Shown here one piece after another: positions 10,198 through 21,669 of a stretch of DNA of 64,000 bases. The first letter of the stretch is position 1. Every line of letters begins with the position of its first letter. Made by a program: the position numbers and the translations under genes. Source of the DNA: Fagopyrum homotropicum (Eukaryota; Streptophyta; Magnoliopsida; Caryophyllales; Polygonaceae); NCBI GenBank assembly GCA_033239125.1, contig BSWB01000001.1, positions 160,665,481-160,729,480 on the forward strand, in the 5' to 3' direction. Under the pieces are notes generated by a model. It was not told the DNA's origin, ran no database searches, and was given only the letters and a program-made list of their open reading frames with translations.

Positions 10198-11888
10198 ATG
10201 GACATCGGCTCCGACTGTCCGGGACCGCCTATCCAGGTCCGGCCTCCACCTCAACCGCCGGAAACTATAACTCCACTAGTTACTGCTTCGGTTGATACTG
10301 TCATGGAGGTTGTACAGCCTTCTTCTCAACCAATTGAAGCTTCTGGTAACTTGCCTTCCGCTGTTGCTGCTTCAGACAATATTATAGCACCTGCTCTGGC
10401 GCCTGCTATGGATCCAATTATAGCTGTTCAACAGATGAGTTCCACTACTCTTGCAAGTGAAGTTCCTCCCCCAAAGCAGACATGGAAGGAGGTTGTTGTG
10501 AGTGGTGGAGGGTTAGGCCAACAAAGAACGATATTGGATAAAGATTTTATGCATGGTAAAATAGGCCTTGTGTTTCCTGATGGTGATGATGGAGATCCAT
10601 CGGTTCTTCTTGATGGAGAGGTTGAGGCGGCGTTGAACAAGGTCTGGGAACGTTCAATTGTTTTCAAGGTCATTGGTTTTGATAATGAATATGATTTGTT
10701 GACTGTTCTTACAGGGGGTCCTTGGTCAGTGTTTGGTAGATGTTTATCATTGAAACGATGGAGTCCATCGTTTCGACCATCGATGGAGATAGCTTCTGCT
10801 CCGGTATGGGTACGTATCAAGGATCTTCCTATTCAATATTACGAGGAAACAGTTCTATGGCGTATGGCTTCCGGATTGGGGGTACCGATTGTTGTTGATC
10901 CCAAAACTCTTTATTCCAATAGAGGTCGTTTCGCCCGGGTATGTGTGGAGATTGAACTAGCTAAACCGTTAAAGAAGACGATTTCCGTTAGTGGTCATAA
11001 GTGTGCACTTGAGTATGAGGGTCTACAGACCCTGTGCTTCCGCTGTGGTATTTATGGACATTTGGCCCCGAATTGTATGTTTCAGAATGCATGTAAAAAG
11101 CCTACTCCCATTATATCAACTAATGAAGTTTCTGCACAAAATGTGGCTCCCATGGAAACTGGTACTTCTGGATCTAAGGTGCTGGATTCTCATCAAGAGC
11201 ATCAAGGCTATGGTCCTTGGATGCTTGTGTCCAGGAGGGGACTCATATGCGAGGTAAGTCTCGTTCTACCAATCCAGCTGCACCGGGTATACTATCCAAT
11301 GTTTCTGCAGGGGCTAAACCTGTTGCGCGTTTTCCTGCGACGACACTAGTTACAAACTCCAGAAAAGGTAAAGAAAAAATGGTTGAGGAAGGTAAGGTAG
11401 AGGTTTTGACTGCAATTGCCCCAGTCGTGCAAACTGAATCTTCTGTAGCACGGGTGGTTGTTATACGAGGAAAGGATAGATTGGAAGAATTTGTTACGGA
11501 TGTGAGGTTCGCTGCTACAACGTCCCAGAATAAATCAAAAACAAAGGGGATACAAAATATTTCAGTTGAAGGGAAGCATAAAGACGGGAAAGATAAAGAG
11601 ATTCAGAATAAAAAACGTAATAAGTTACGCGCTCAAGCTCAAAAAAAGGTGTTTGCCTTGCATGTAACGAAATCGAGTTCTGCAATGGATTCATTAGTTG
11701 TCGGGAAGCGACAGAGACATGCGCCCGATCCCTCTCCAAGCGTGAATGGTGATACTTATAATGAATCTCAGCCGCCAAGTATTTCAATGGATACTAGTTC
11801 GGATCAGGCACCTGATGATATGCAGCGTTCCACATTGGTCCGGGAGGTGGATATGGGCGTCTCTTCTGCTCTTGATGAGAAGCCTTGA
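10198..11888 (+). pseudogene. LINE ORF1: DUF4283/zinc-knuckle nucleic-acid-binding protein
   Basis: From ATG 10198 a Pro/Ala-rich N-terminus leads into a DUF4283 domain (TWKEVV near residue 95, then VFKVIGFDNEYDLL, GGPWSVFGRCLSLKRW and PVWVRIKDLPIQYY). A CCHC zinc knuckle, CFRCGIYGHLAPNC, follows at about 11035-11076. After GPWMLVSRRG the frame is lost by a single-base change near 11240. The remaining C-terminus (KSRSTNPAAPG onward) continues in the next frame to TGA at 11886-11888. ORF1 proteins coat LINE RNA in the retrotransposition particle. About 560 residues would be expected from an intact copy. Confidence 0.88.
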
Positions 11889-11918
11889 TTTGGTTGGTGT
11901 GTTTATTATTATGTTCCA

Positions 11919-14900
11919 ATGAATTGTTTATTCTCGAATGTTTGCGGAGCTCGTAAGAATGGGTTTCGTAGGGCTATTAGATATCTTTGCAAACATCATA
12001 AGATTGATATTCTTGCTGTTTTTGAACCAAAAATTTCTGGTACCGAAGCTCAACGCGTATGTGATCGGATGTTGTTTACGGGTTGTGTTCGGGTGGAATC
12101 TATGGGTTTTCAGGGAGGTATTTGGTTACTTTGGTATGACAACCAGATTCAGCTTTCTATTATTACTACTGATGATAACTTTGTGCACGTCTCTATCTCC
12201 CGGGGATCACAAAGGTTTCACCTTATTGTTGTTTATGCTCCACCAACAGTGTCCCGTAGAAAAGATTTTTGGAATCGATTAGATTCTGAAGTTTCTGGTG
12301 TTGATGGTCCTTGTGTGATAGGTGGGGATTTTAATTGTATTCTTACTCTTGATGAAAGGGAAGGTAGTGTTAGTGGATTACATAAGGATTCCAATGTCTT
12401 TCACTCTTTAATCCATACCCATGGGTTGATTGATGTGGGCTTTACGGGATCGAACTTTACTTGGAGTAGGGGTTCCGATACTACCCATACTATTTCTAAA
12501 CGTTTGGATCGTGTTCTGATGAATCAGGAGGCTAGATTGGAGTGGCCAGATGCTTCAGTTAGACATTTGGCACGTTTTTCATCTCATCATTCGCCTCTCT
12601 TGTTTTGCTTTGATTCTTCTAAACATCTAAGACGGACACGACGACCTTTTCGGATGGAGGCAGCATGGTTAACTCATGATGACTTTATTCCCATGGTTGA
12701 ACGCACTTGGTCTGCTCATGATGAGGTATGCTCTTCCCTTGCTTATCTTAAATTTAAACTAATACGTTGGAATCGTCGTGTGTTTGGTAATGTTTTCCGC
12801 AGGAAACAAGAACTTATGGATCAAATCAGCAAGCTTCAAAGTCACCCTTTATTTGCAACCTCACAACATCTGTTAGACTTGAATGCTAGATTAACAGCCG
12901 AGTTGGATATCACGTTAGAGAGGGAAGAACTAATTTGGTTACAGAAGTCTAGAGAATCATGGTTGACTGATGGAGATCGCAACACTTCTTTCTATCACTT
13001 ATCTACTATTATTAAAAGAAGGAGGAATAGGGTGGAAGGTTTGGTTCTTGATGATGGAGTTTGGGAATCAGATGATACTATTTTAAAGGCATATGCGACT
13101 AACTGGTATCGGATGTTGTATTCTTCTTCGGGTATAGAGGGTGTTGACTGGAGTAGTGTTGATTACACTTACCCGGTGATTGATCCTATTGATTGGCAAC
13201 ATTTACAAGTGGAACCTAATGGGATGGAAGTGTGGAAGGCTGTTAAATCCATGGGTAAGTATAAGGCCCCGGGGTTGGATGGTTTTCAACCTTTATTTTA
13301 TCAAAGATGTTGGACTATTGTGGGGAGTTCGGTTGTAGCTGAGGTACGTAAATTTTTTACTTCCAAGGTTCTACCGGAGGGGCTTAATGATACTCTTATA
13401 TGCTTGATAGCCAAGGTAGGAGTACCGGACCATATTAGCCAATTTCGCCCTTTCGCCCTATTGCCTTATGTAATGTTCTTTATAAAATCATTACCAAGGT
13501 TATGGTGCAACGTATGCAAGGAGTCATGGGAGATCTAGTGGGTCCCACACAGGGTAGCTTTATTCCAGGATGATTGATTCAGGATAATGTTATTCTCATG
13601 CAAGAGATCATCCATTCCGCTCGTCAGAAACGAAGGGGCCGCAAATGGATGATTATGAAACTAGATCTTGAAAAAGCTTATGACCGTCTAAGTTGGAGTT
13701 TTGTTGTCGATTCTCTTAGATGGGCGGGATTTCCGGAGAATTGGATTGATATGATTTATGAATGCATATCTTCAGTTCGTATGCATGTTCAATGGAATGG
13801 AGAGGTAGCGGATCAATTTCTTCCTCAAAAAGGATTAAGACAAGGTGATCCGCTTTCCCCCTATCTTTTCGTGATTTGTCTTGAGCGCTTAAGTCATCTT
13901 ATACAGCAAGCTGTGACATGTGGAGATTGGCTACCTATCCGATTATCCCGAAATGGACCACCTTTGTCACATTTGTTCTTTGCGGATGACATTACTTTGT
14001 TTGCAGAGGCTTCTTGTGCCCAAATACGTGTTGTAATGAGCATTATTGAGAGATTTTGTTTGACTTCTGGGGAAAAAATCAATGTGGCTAAATCAAGTCT
14101 TCATGTTTCACCAAATGTTAGTGAGGCCTTGAGACTTCGCATTCATCAGTTAAGTGGAATTAAAGTTACTTCTGACTTTGGAAGGTACCTAGGAATGCCC
14201 ATTCTGCAAGGGAGGGTTAGGGCCTCTGATTTTCAATTTATTCTTGAGAAAATGTATACTAAATTAAGTGGTTGGAAGCAACGGAATTTGAGTTTTGCCG
14301 GTAGGGTTACACTTACCCGCTCGGTTTTGATGACCTTACCACAATATTTAATGTCTACTATTATTATTCCGGCAACTATTGCTTACCGTGTTGATAAATG
14401 TTGTCGGGATTTCATTTGGGGCAGCACTGATCATTTTAGACGGATGCATCTGGTAAAGTGGTCGGAAGTGTGTAAATCAAGGGATAATGGTGGGCTTGGG
14501 ATTACAAGTGCTAAAGTTATTAATTTAGCTTTTGCTGGTAAGTTGGTGTGGCGGTTTATTACGGAAGCAAGCCCTCTTTGGATTTCGGTTTTAACTTCAA
14601 TGTACACAACTACAATGGGTATCACTCGACGACAGAAATCGAATGGTTGGAAGGCTATTCTGAAGGGTTTCCAACTAGTTATTGCACCTCATTCTAAGCA
14701 GCTTGTTGGTGATGGCCATACAACACGGTTTTGGAGAGATAATTGGTTATTCAATTGCCCTTTGAAGAATTCTGCAATAAGGCGGCCTACTGCTGTTGAA
14801 GAAGACCTTACAGTTCGTGATCTGTGGAATGATGATGGAGGTTGGAGATGGGATGTTCTTGATGATCTTCTTCCATTTGAGCATCGTCTTTCTTTGGCTT

Positions 14901-16030
14901 CGATTGCCCTTGACCCTTCCAAGACGGATGTTGTCTCTTGGCCGTATACTCATTCCGAGGTTTATTCTGTTGCTTCGGGATGCCGTCTTATCCTCAAATC
15001 CATGGAGTTTCAATTTGCAGATAGGGATTTATTTACAAGGCTTTGGAGGTTGAAGGTGCAGGAGAGAGGAAAGCATTTTATGTGGAAGGTTTTAAATGGG
15101 GGAGTGCTAACGCAGGAAGAGCGGCATCGAAGGCATATTTCGCTTGATGATTCTTGTCACCTTTGCCCTGGTACAACAGAAGACCTCCTTCATTTGTTTC
15201 GGGATTGCCCAGATGTGAAACGAATGTGGACAGCTTTGCACGTGTAGAATATGTGCCCTAAATTCTTTGATCAACCGTTTAACACTTGGATCCGAGGTAA
15301 TGTCTTTAGTTCTTTTTTATATGAATCCTGTTATGTCTGGTGTGATATTTTTGCAGAAGGTCTATGGTCCATATGGAAATGGCGGAATCGAGTCGTATTT
15401 GACAATGTCGGCACATCAAACAAGCATGCGTTGATTCTCCAAAAAAAAAAAGGATTATTATACGGCTTGGCAAGCAAAAGGGATCAACATCAAACGGTGT
15501 ATCCTTCGACAATTCTTGTGAATTGGACATTACCACCACAAGGATGGATAAAAATCAATACTGACGGTGCAGTGAAGATTAGTGGAGCAGCTGCGGCAAG
15601 TTGTGTTCTTCGTGATTATGAAGGTGGGTGGCACCGAGGGGGTGTCCACAACATTGGCACATGTACGGTTCCAGTTGCGGAATTGTGGGGTGTTGCCCAA
15701 GGGCTCAAATTAGCTTGGGAATCTGGGTATCGGAAGGTTATCCTCGAAACAGATTCCCAACTAATTACGAATCTCCTTGGGAAAAAGCTCGCTCGGTGTC
15801 ATCCTCTCTCTAGCCTGGTACACATGTGCCAAGGCTTTATTCAAAGACCTTGGATTATCCAAGTTCGGCATATTTACCGTGAAGGTAATAGGGTTGCTGA
15901 TTATTTAGCTTCTTTAGCTTTTTCTTATGAACTCGGATTTCATGTATTGTGTGACCCTCCTGAGGGTGTTGTTGATTTGCTTATTCATGATGTAAGGGGC
16001 ATGGCTATCCCCCGTGTGAGGACTACTTAG
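11919..16030 (+). pseudogene. LINE ORF2: endonuclease / reverse transcriptase / RNase H, broken
   Basis: Domains in order are: APE-type endonuclease (11919 to about 12650, with GGDFNCIL); reverse transcriptase (about 13250-14450, with GLDGF, GLRQGDPLSPYLF and the catalytic FADD at about 13979-13990); zf-RVT (about 15070-15235, with CHLCPG and HLFRDCP); and RNase H (about 15540-15930, with INTDGA, AELWG, LETDS and NRVADYLA). In the endonuclease the usual SDH motif reads SHH. The frame is broken by an 8-bp tandem duplication at 13444-13459, by TGA at 13571-13573 (where the family has GRLIQ, so probably CGA to TGA) and by TAG at 15245-15247. The protein would reverse-transcribe the element's RNA at a nicked target; this copy cannot. 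Confidence 0.92.
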
Positions 16031-16114
16031 CCATTGTTCATTTATTGAAAGCGCGACTTGATGCGCGGAGACCACTGACTCTCCTTCCTACCAAAAAAAA
16101 AATAAACTCACAAT

Positions 16115-16366
16115 CTCCTGTAATCGAAAACTCAATTTTAATTTTTTTTTTATTTTTATTTTTTGTTAGAAGGCAAAAACTCAAAATTGAGTATGCTTGG
16201 AAATCGGTTTACGAAGGCTTATGCAACTTATTAAGAAAAAGATAATAGGCGGTGAGTAAAAATTACTGTTAACCGTTTAATATAATCTAAACTTAAAAAT
16301 TATTAATATGTATATAAACTATCGGTTAATAACCAATTTTGATACAATTGTCGTGTCATTAATAAA
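16115..16366. other. AT-rich intergenic
   Basis: Resumption of the pre-insertion flank after the LINE. A small ORF at 16045-16245 crosses the LINE end and target duplication and is not a gene. Confidence 0.5.
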
Positions 16367-16758
16367 CTAGTGTATTACCCGCACTTTGTGCGGGTTCAGT
16401 TTTAATAAATATTTAATACTTAAAAATTTATATGTATATTTTTGTAAAATAAAAATATAAAAAATGAAATTATAATCAATATTATAATTTTTAATTTTAT
16501 TTTTAAGTATTTATCTCTTCTAATTAATTATATTTTTAAATTGATTTGTTAAGATATGTTTTTTGGTAAAAAAAAATTCGTAAAAGTTTAAAAAATATTT
16601 TTATAACAAAATTTATTTAAATATTTTTTAAAAATTTAGAAATAAATTTTCAATTTTTATTAACATTTATAAATTACTTTTTAAAATAATTTTTTAGGGT
16701 TCGAGAAACCTGACGTTGACACGTGGCAATAGAAGCTTTTGTTTTAATAGATATAAGA
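16367..16758 (-). mobile_element. Small non-autonomous Helitron
   Basis: Read on the minus strand, the element begins TCTTATATCTATTAAAAC (from 16758) followed by GCCACGTGTCAACGTCAGG, a typical plant Helitron 5' end. It ends in a perfect 8-bp hairpin, ACCCGCAC-AAA-GTGCGGGT (16377-16395), a short spacer and CTAG (16370-16367). The flanking host bases are A before the 5' TC and T after CTAG, as required for insertion between A and T. Length is 392 bp, with no coding capacity. Helitrons move by rolling-circle replication using Rep/helicase supplied by autonomous copies. Confidence 0.88.
16377..16395 (-). terminator. Helitron 3' hairpin
   Basis: A perfect 8-bp stem with a 3-base loop, seven bases before the terminal CTAG. 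This structure is the presumed rolling-circle replication terminator of Helitrons, not a transcription terminator. Confidence 0.85.
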
Positions 16759-17247
16759 TTACTTAAAAATAATTGAGCTACACACGGATAAGTTGACACA
16801 CTAGTATGAGGTATTTAATATAATCTAACTACACTATATTTTATTTTTTGAAATAAATGCATATGTAAAAGGTATTATGTATTGAACTTTTGGTTATTTT
16901 TTTAAAATTATAATTTGGTGGGTTTTTAAAAAAATATATTTATAGGTAATTATATTATATTTTTTTTGTTTATTTTGTATTATATACGAAAATAAACATA
17001 TAACATGTAATAGATAATTTTATTTTGTTTATTAATGATCGTTTTATTACGGTGAAAATTTAAAATGTGAACGATGGCACAGATCAATCAAAAACTAAAT
17101 TATAAAAATTTGTGAAAAAAATGACATTACACAAATTTAGAATATTTAATTTCTACAAAGTTTTATATAACTTAGAAAGTTGTAGATTTTTTTTTGTTAT
17201 GACACTATAAAATCTCTATATAAATTAGAATATATATATATATATAA

Positions 17248-17922
17248 GATTTTGGTTCAAGTGAGGACCCTTGTGGATAGGAGTTAGTAGAGCCGTGATG
17301 ATGCACGTGGCATGTCACGTCATCTTTTTTCTTTTCTTTTTTTTCCGGGAGAAGAAAAAAAAAAAGTGACGTGACATGCCACGTGACATCATCATAAAAT
17401 GAACGGTTAGTAATAAAAATATGAACACGGCATATAACAAAAAAATGAACAATCAATAATAAAATTATGAACACTTACTTTGAAAAATATGAACACTTAC
17501 TCAGAAAATATGAACACTTACTCTAAAATAATGGAGATCATATTTTTTTACACGATTTGAAACAAAAAGAAAATTTGTAAAAATACAAAAAAGAACATTT
17601 AGTGTTAAAACATGAACAATTAGTGTTGTAAAAAAATGAACATTTATTAATAAATATGAATACTTAGTTTAAAAACCATGAACACTTACTTTAAAAAACA
17701 TGAACACTTACTTTAAAATCCATGAACACCATAGTTGTAAGAAATGAACACATACTTGTAAAAATATGAACAACGTATTTTTATTACTAACTGTTCATTT
17801 TGGGTGGTGACACGTCGCATGTCATGTCACCGTTTTATTTTTTATTTTTTTCCAAAAAAAAAAACGGTGACGTGACATGACTCTCCTCATTCCTATCCAC
17901 TAGGGTGCTCTCACCGAAACCA

Positions 17923-17924
<2 letters not shown>
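17248..17924. mobile_element. Mutator-like MITE with long TIRs and subterminal hairpins
   Basis: Roughly 180 bases at each end are imperfect inverted repeats. The left end begins GATTTTGGTTCAAGTGAGGA and the complement of the right end begins GCTGGTTTCGGTGAGAGCAC; both soon reach GTGGATAGGA and later TTAGTAATAAAAATA. Inside each arm is a further hairpin around CACGTGGCATGTCACG (left arms 17297-17322 and 17367-17393). The core contains many ATGAACACTTA-type units. The element sits between (TA)n tracts, so its target duplication cannot be read unambiguously, but 9 bp is possible. Long TIRs suggest a Mutator-like origin. Confidence 0.72.

Positions 17925-17983
<59 letters not shown>
17925..17983. 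repeat. (AT)n microsatellite
   Basis: About 59 bases of uninterrupted AT dinucleotide adjoin the right end of the MITE. A matching but shorter run (17230-17246) adjoins the left end, suggesting insertion into a pre-existing microsatellite. The ORF reading YIYIYI through it is not a gene. Confidence 0.95.
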
Positions 17984-17984
<1 letters not shown>

Positions 17985-19629
17985 CTACTCTATATTTTTA
18001 ACTTTTTGGAAAAAAAAAATAGAGCTTTTGGTTTTTTTTTTTATAAATCATAAGGCCTACATATTTTTTTTATACATCTATAGATCACTATAATTTTATT
18101 TTTGTTCGTGAGGAATAATTAGTTTTTTTTAAAAAAAATTATTTAAATAAAAAGTTGCACCGTTGAAAATTTTTATTGAAATACGAGTTAATTTTGAACA
18201 TCTATAATTTTATTTTTGTTCGTAGGAATAATTAGTATTTTTCTTTTAAAAAATTATTTACACAAAAAGTTTTACCGTTGAAATTTTTTTATTGAAATAC
18301 AAGTTAATTTTGACCAAATACACATGTGTATATATATATTGATGATTATAAAAAAAATAAGTGAAAATTTTTCTTTTTCTTTTGTTAAAATTATCGATTC
18401 TCTTTCACGATTTTTTACGGAGTTTTTCGGAAATTTTTTCTTTTTCTTTTGTTAAAATTAGACAATTTATTGATGATGCGACATTTATCAACTAAAATAA
18501 GTGAAAATCATAAATATAGACATTAGTAGCCTATTAATGACATAACAAACATATTAAAAATAATTTGTTTAGTGATGAATTATATATGAATTAGTAATTT
18601 TATATAAAATTTTAATTTATGAGTGATAATTTGTAATTTTTGTTGTGCGAAATTATTAAAAAAAAATAAATTTCAACAAACAAGAACGAAATAGACGACA
18701 GACGTATTTATTGTGTTTCATCCAACAATGACTACATCTTCCGGACCTCGGACGAGATCCGTTTGAATATGTGAAGTATAACATTCAAGTCATATTAACA
18801 ATTTTATTGGTTTTTTTAAATATAATTTCTACTCGGTGACATTATTTTCCTAAGACTTAAAAAAAAATAATTGAAATAATAATAATTTCCATTTTCCATG
18901 GTAATCTTGATTTGTGGTTGTCCAAAGTTAGAAGCAAGGTGAGTGATTTGCGCAGAAAGAAGTCCCACATGGAATAACCCAAATTAAGCTAACTTCACAT
19001 CTCCGATTTACCTCCCCCTACCGTTTCGGTTCCATAATACCTATTTATGACGTCATTTACTGCGTATTATCAATGAAATAACAAATTACTGCATTGCGTA
19101 ATGTACGGACCGGATTTCGCGCGTCAGTGCTGTCGTCATCTCTTGGATTCTCGACTTTGACAACACCAAACAAATTAACTACGACTACGGACTACCAAGT
19201 TTCATCATTTGGTGTAAAGCTTACAACTATCCATTTCGGGAAACTACTTCAAATGTCATTTTTTTTGTCTCTAGACTTTGGAAAGTTGTTTTATTCGAGT
19301 TACAAACTGATTTTTGTGCCGACGGTCTTCGATTGCGCGACTCTTTTCGCTTCATCGCACTGCAACGATCTTCGTTATGCTATAATTATAACCTCCTCTT
19401 CTTTTTTTTTCTTTCTGCTTCGGTATTCACGGAGAAGTATATAACACGAATTAAAGCGTTGCTACGCTTCTCCAAAAACTCAAACTTTATCGTATATATC
19501 AAAGAGAACTGTAATACGATGAGCGGGTGCGTACTCGGATACCGCTCGTGAAAAAAATCATTCATTCTCAAATGAAAATTTTATACTCAAAGTTAAATTC
19601 AAGTTTTTATATATGATTTTCCTATCTAC
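17984..19629. other. AT-rich intergenic without recognised gene
   Basis: A segment around TAATTTTATTTTTGTTCGT(G)AGGAATAATTAG occurs twice (about 18092 and 18206), and TTTTTCTTTTTCTTTTGTTA also recurs, so short duplications are present. The ORF at 19094-19444 has no family resemblance and uneven composition; I do not support it. Confidence 0.5.
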
Positions 19630-20530
19630 ATCTCCGTTTAGCATAACGATTCCCGTCCCGTATCCGTACAGGGATAAAGGTTGTACTCAACATCATTCCC
19701 GCATGAGAATCTCATTAATCCCCGTCTAATTTTCCAATTTATAAGGCCTTGTTTAATAAAGCGGGATTTTTTTAATAGTTTAAGCTTTTTGAGTAGCCTT
19801 AGTTTTTTTTTTTTTTTTTGTAGATTTGTTAGTAGAGTTTCAAAGAGTTTTGTAAATTTTGAAAATCTAACAAATAACCTAATTGATGTTTGGTAAAAAT
19901 ATATTTGTGGATAGGTTTGCATGGTAAATTTACCACAAAGCCAAAAAAGGACAAAAAATAGTACAAATTGTTAAAGATACAAAAGAGGGGTAAAATTGTA
20001 AAACTTTTGACAAAATACCCAAAAAGCTATGCTGTAAAGATTTTTCAAATCCCACCAAAAAGCTCCTCTTTTCAAAAATCTACGATGCTAAACACTATTT
20101 AGCTTTCAAAAATTACACAAATTTACAATAATATCCGCCGAACAGGACCTAAATGTTGGAGGTTTCCTTGAGTTTTCTTGTTAATCTTTTTCATTTATAA
20201 ATTCACACCAAGTTAAATATAGGGACATTTGTATATATTTAACATAAATTCAAATAAAATATTAACTAGGTTTAATAAAATACAATCATAAAATTATTAA
20301 AAGTATTTATAAATTGTGTATATTAAAAACTATAAATCATCATTATTACTTTGCTCATTCAATCTACTCATTGGGAATTCTCGTGGTAATTTTCAATGGG
20401 ATTGGGTCAGAAATTGAGAACTTCCAACCTCACCCCACCCCATATAGGGAATCCCGTTTAGCCTCATCCATGTTCTCATCCCCATCTCCGTGACAGTGAT
20501 CCCCATCGAGTATCGGGAATTATCCGCCTC
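19630..20530. repeat. Decayed CCCCATCCCC-type element split by a nested MITE
   Basis: Self-similar GC-rich strings such as CATCTCCGT, TCCCGT and ATCCCCGTC occur at about 19630-19735 and again at about 20395-20530, with a PIF-type MITE (19745-20149) between. The arrangement looks like one older, possibly hAT-like element interrupted by a younger insertion. No termini or target duplication of the outer element were found. Confidence 0.4.
19745..20149. mobile_element. PIF/Harbinger-like MITE
   Basis: A 405-bp AT-rich element whose ends read GGCCTTGTTTAAT on the left and, complemented, GGTCCTGTTCGG on the right. It is flanked by the 3-bp duplication TAA (19742-19744 and 20150-20152), matching the TWA target preference of PIF/Harbinger elements. 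Inner portions of the arms (AGCTTTTTGA... and CTTTCAAAAA) are also partly complementary. It has no coding capacity. Confidence 0.65.
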
Positions 20531-21669
20531 TATAACACCAATTAGGAATCTTTAATGGTGTTATTTCAACTTCCAACCATACATGTATACGACTGTCATC
20601 CGTATATCGTTCAATGAATGTGTACTCAACAATCGACTCACTAAAATAGGACCTCTAAATTTTTTGGATCTAATATATATCTCAAAAAAGTTTAATATTA
20701 AATAACCTTATCTTTGTTAATTCACTAAAAACTGATGTTGCAATTTTACTTATTTGTTCTCAATTGTTGTCACCCTCTACTAGTGGTTCTATCGATCACG
20801 TAATGTCACCGATTTAATGATATTTTGCTTAATCTCCTTTATTTGTTGTTGATGAAGATGTTTCATGGACTCGTTGCCAATGGGAATATTTTGATCTTTG
20901 AATGCATGAGCTTATACAAAAAGTGTGATTTGACTTACATTATAATTAAACCAATATCACTTTATAACACCGAAAACTCGCAAATTCATTTATATTTTGT
21001 TCACTATGACCCTGTTCAGTTATCCCACCGATTTACATAAATTCCTCCTTCAACCATCTTAATCCCTTTAATCTATCTCTATAAAATTAAACGTTTTTCA
21101 TAAATTTCAACCCTTCAAACCCTTAATGCCCTTAAACCAACCTCAAAACGAACGGATAGAATATTTTCATCCAATCAAGTCATATATAAGACATAGTTTG
21201 TTTAAATATGAAAAAGTATTTTTTGTAAAAAGTATATTATAGGTACATAATCCTTTCTCCATGCACGTACACTACATAGGGAGGAGGAAAAGGTTGCATA
21301 GGGCGTGTTTGACATATGTCAAATCTGCCTGCTTCAATCTAAAAGCTTTCCAACAGGATTCTCTTTAAAACTTGGAAACATCCAAACATGTCTCTTGGAA
21401 AAGCTACCATCACAAGCAATGCGTGCAAATGCATACAGATTCAATCAAAAGATGTTCCTTAATTGCATCGTTATCTCGATCCTCTACATTCGTCTATGTC
21501 CATGCATGCATGCATTACTTGACTCACTCGTCATATATATTTGAACATCAAACATTATATAATGTATCATTTTATTTGGAATCAACAAACTAATGTATCT
21601 TGATGTCATAATGTCACAAACCTCTATGTTTTGTAGAGTTGAGTTTCTACATCGAAAGTTATGGACATT
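20531..21669. other. AT-rich intergenic without recognised gene
   Basis: No gene or clear element was recognised. Strings such as ACCCTGTTCAGTT (21009) and AGGGCGTGTTTGAC (21299) resemble MITE termini but do not form a convincing pair. Short ORFs here lack support. Confidence 0.45.

Larger units (their letters stand above)
10084..16099 (+). mobile_element. L1-type plant LINE, near full length, inactivated
   Basis: The element carries ORF1 (DUF4283 plus zinc knuckle) and ORF2 (endonuclease, reverse transcriptase, zf-RVT, RNase H), and it ends in a short A-tract (16093-16099). It is flanked by a perfect 15-bp target-site duplication, AAATAAACTCACAAT, at 10069-10083 and 16100-16114, so both boundaries are defined. 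The 5' leader is only about 115 bases and contains the 31-bp filler repeat. The perfect duplication indicates a fairly recent insertion. Both ORFs are nevertheless disabled: an ORF1 frameshift near 11240, an 8-bp duplication at 13444-13459, a TGA at 13571 and a TAG at 15245. Confidence 0.93.

Noticed and set aside
17905..18093. ORF with a long Tyr-Ile run
   Set aside because: It is a translation of the (AT)n microsatellite.
19094..19444. 116-residue ORF near a GC-richer patch
   Set aside because: It is mostly Ser/Thr/Phe from T-rich DNA, with no domain or splice support.
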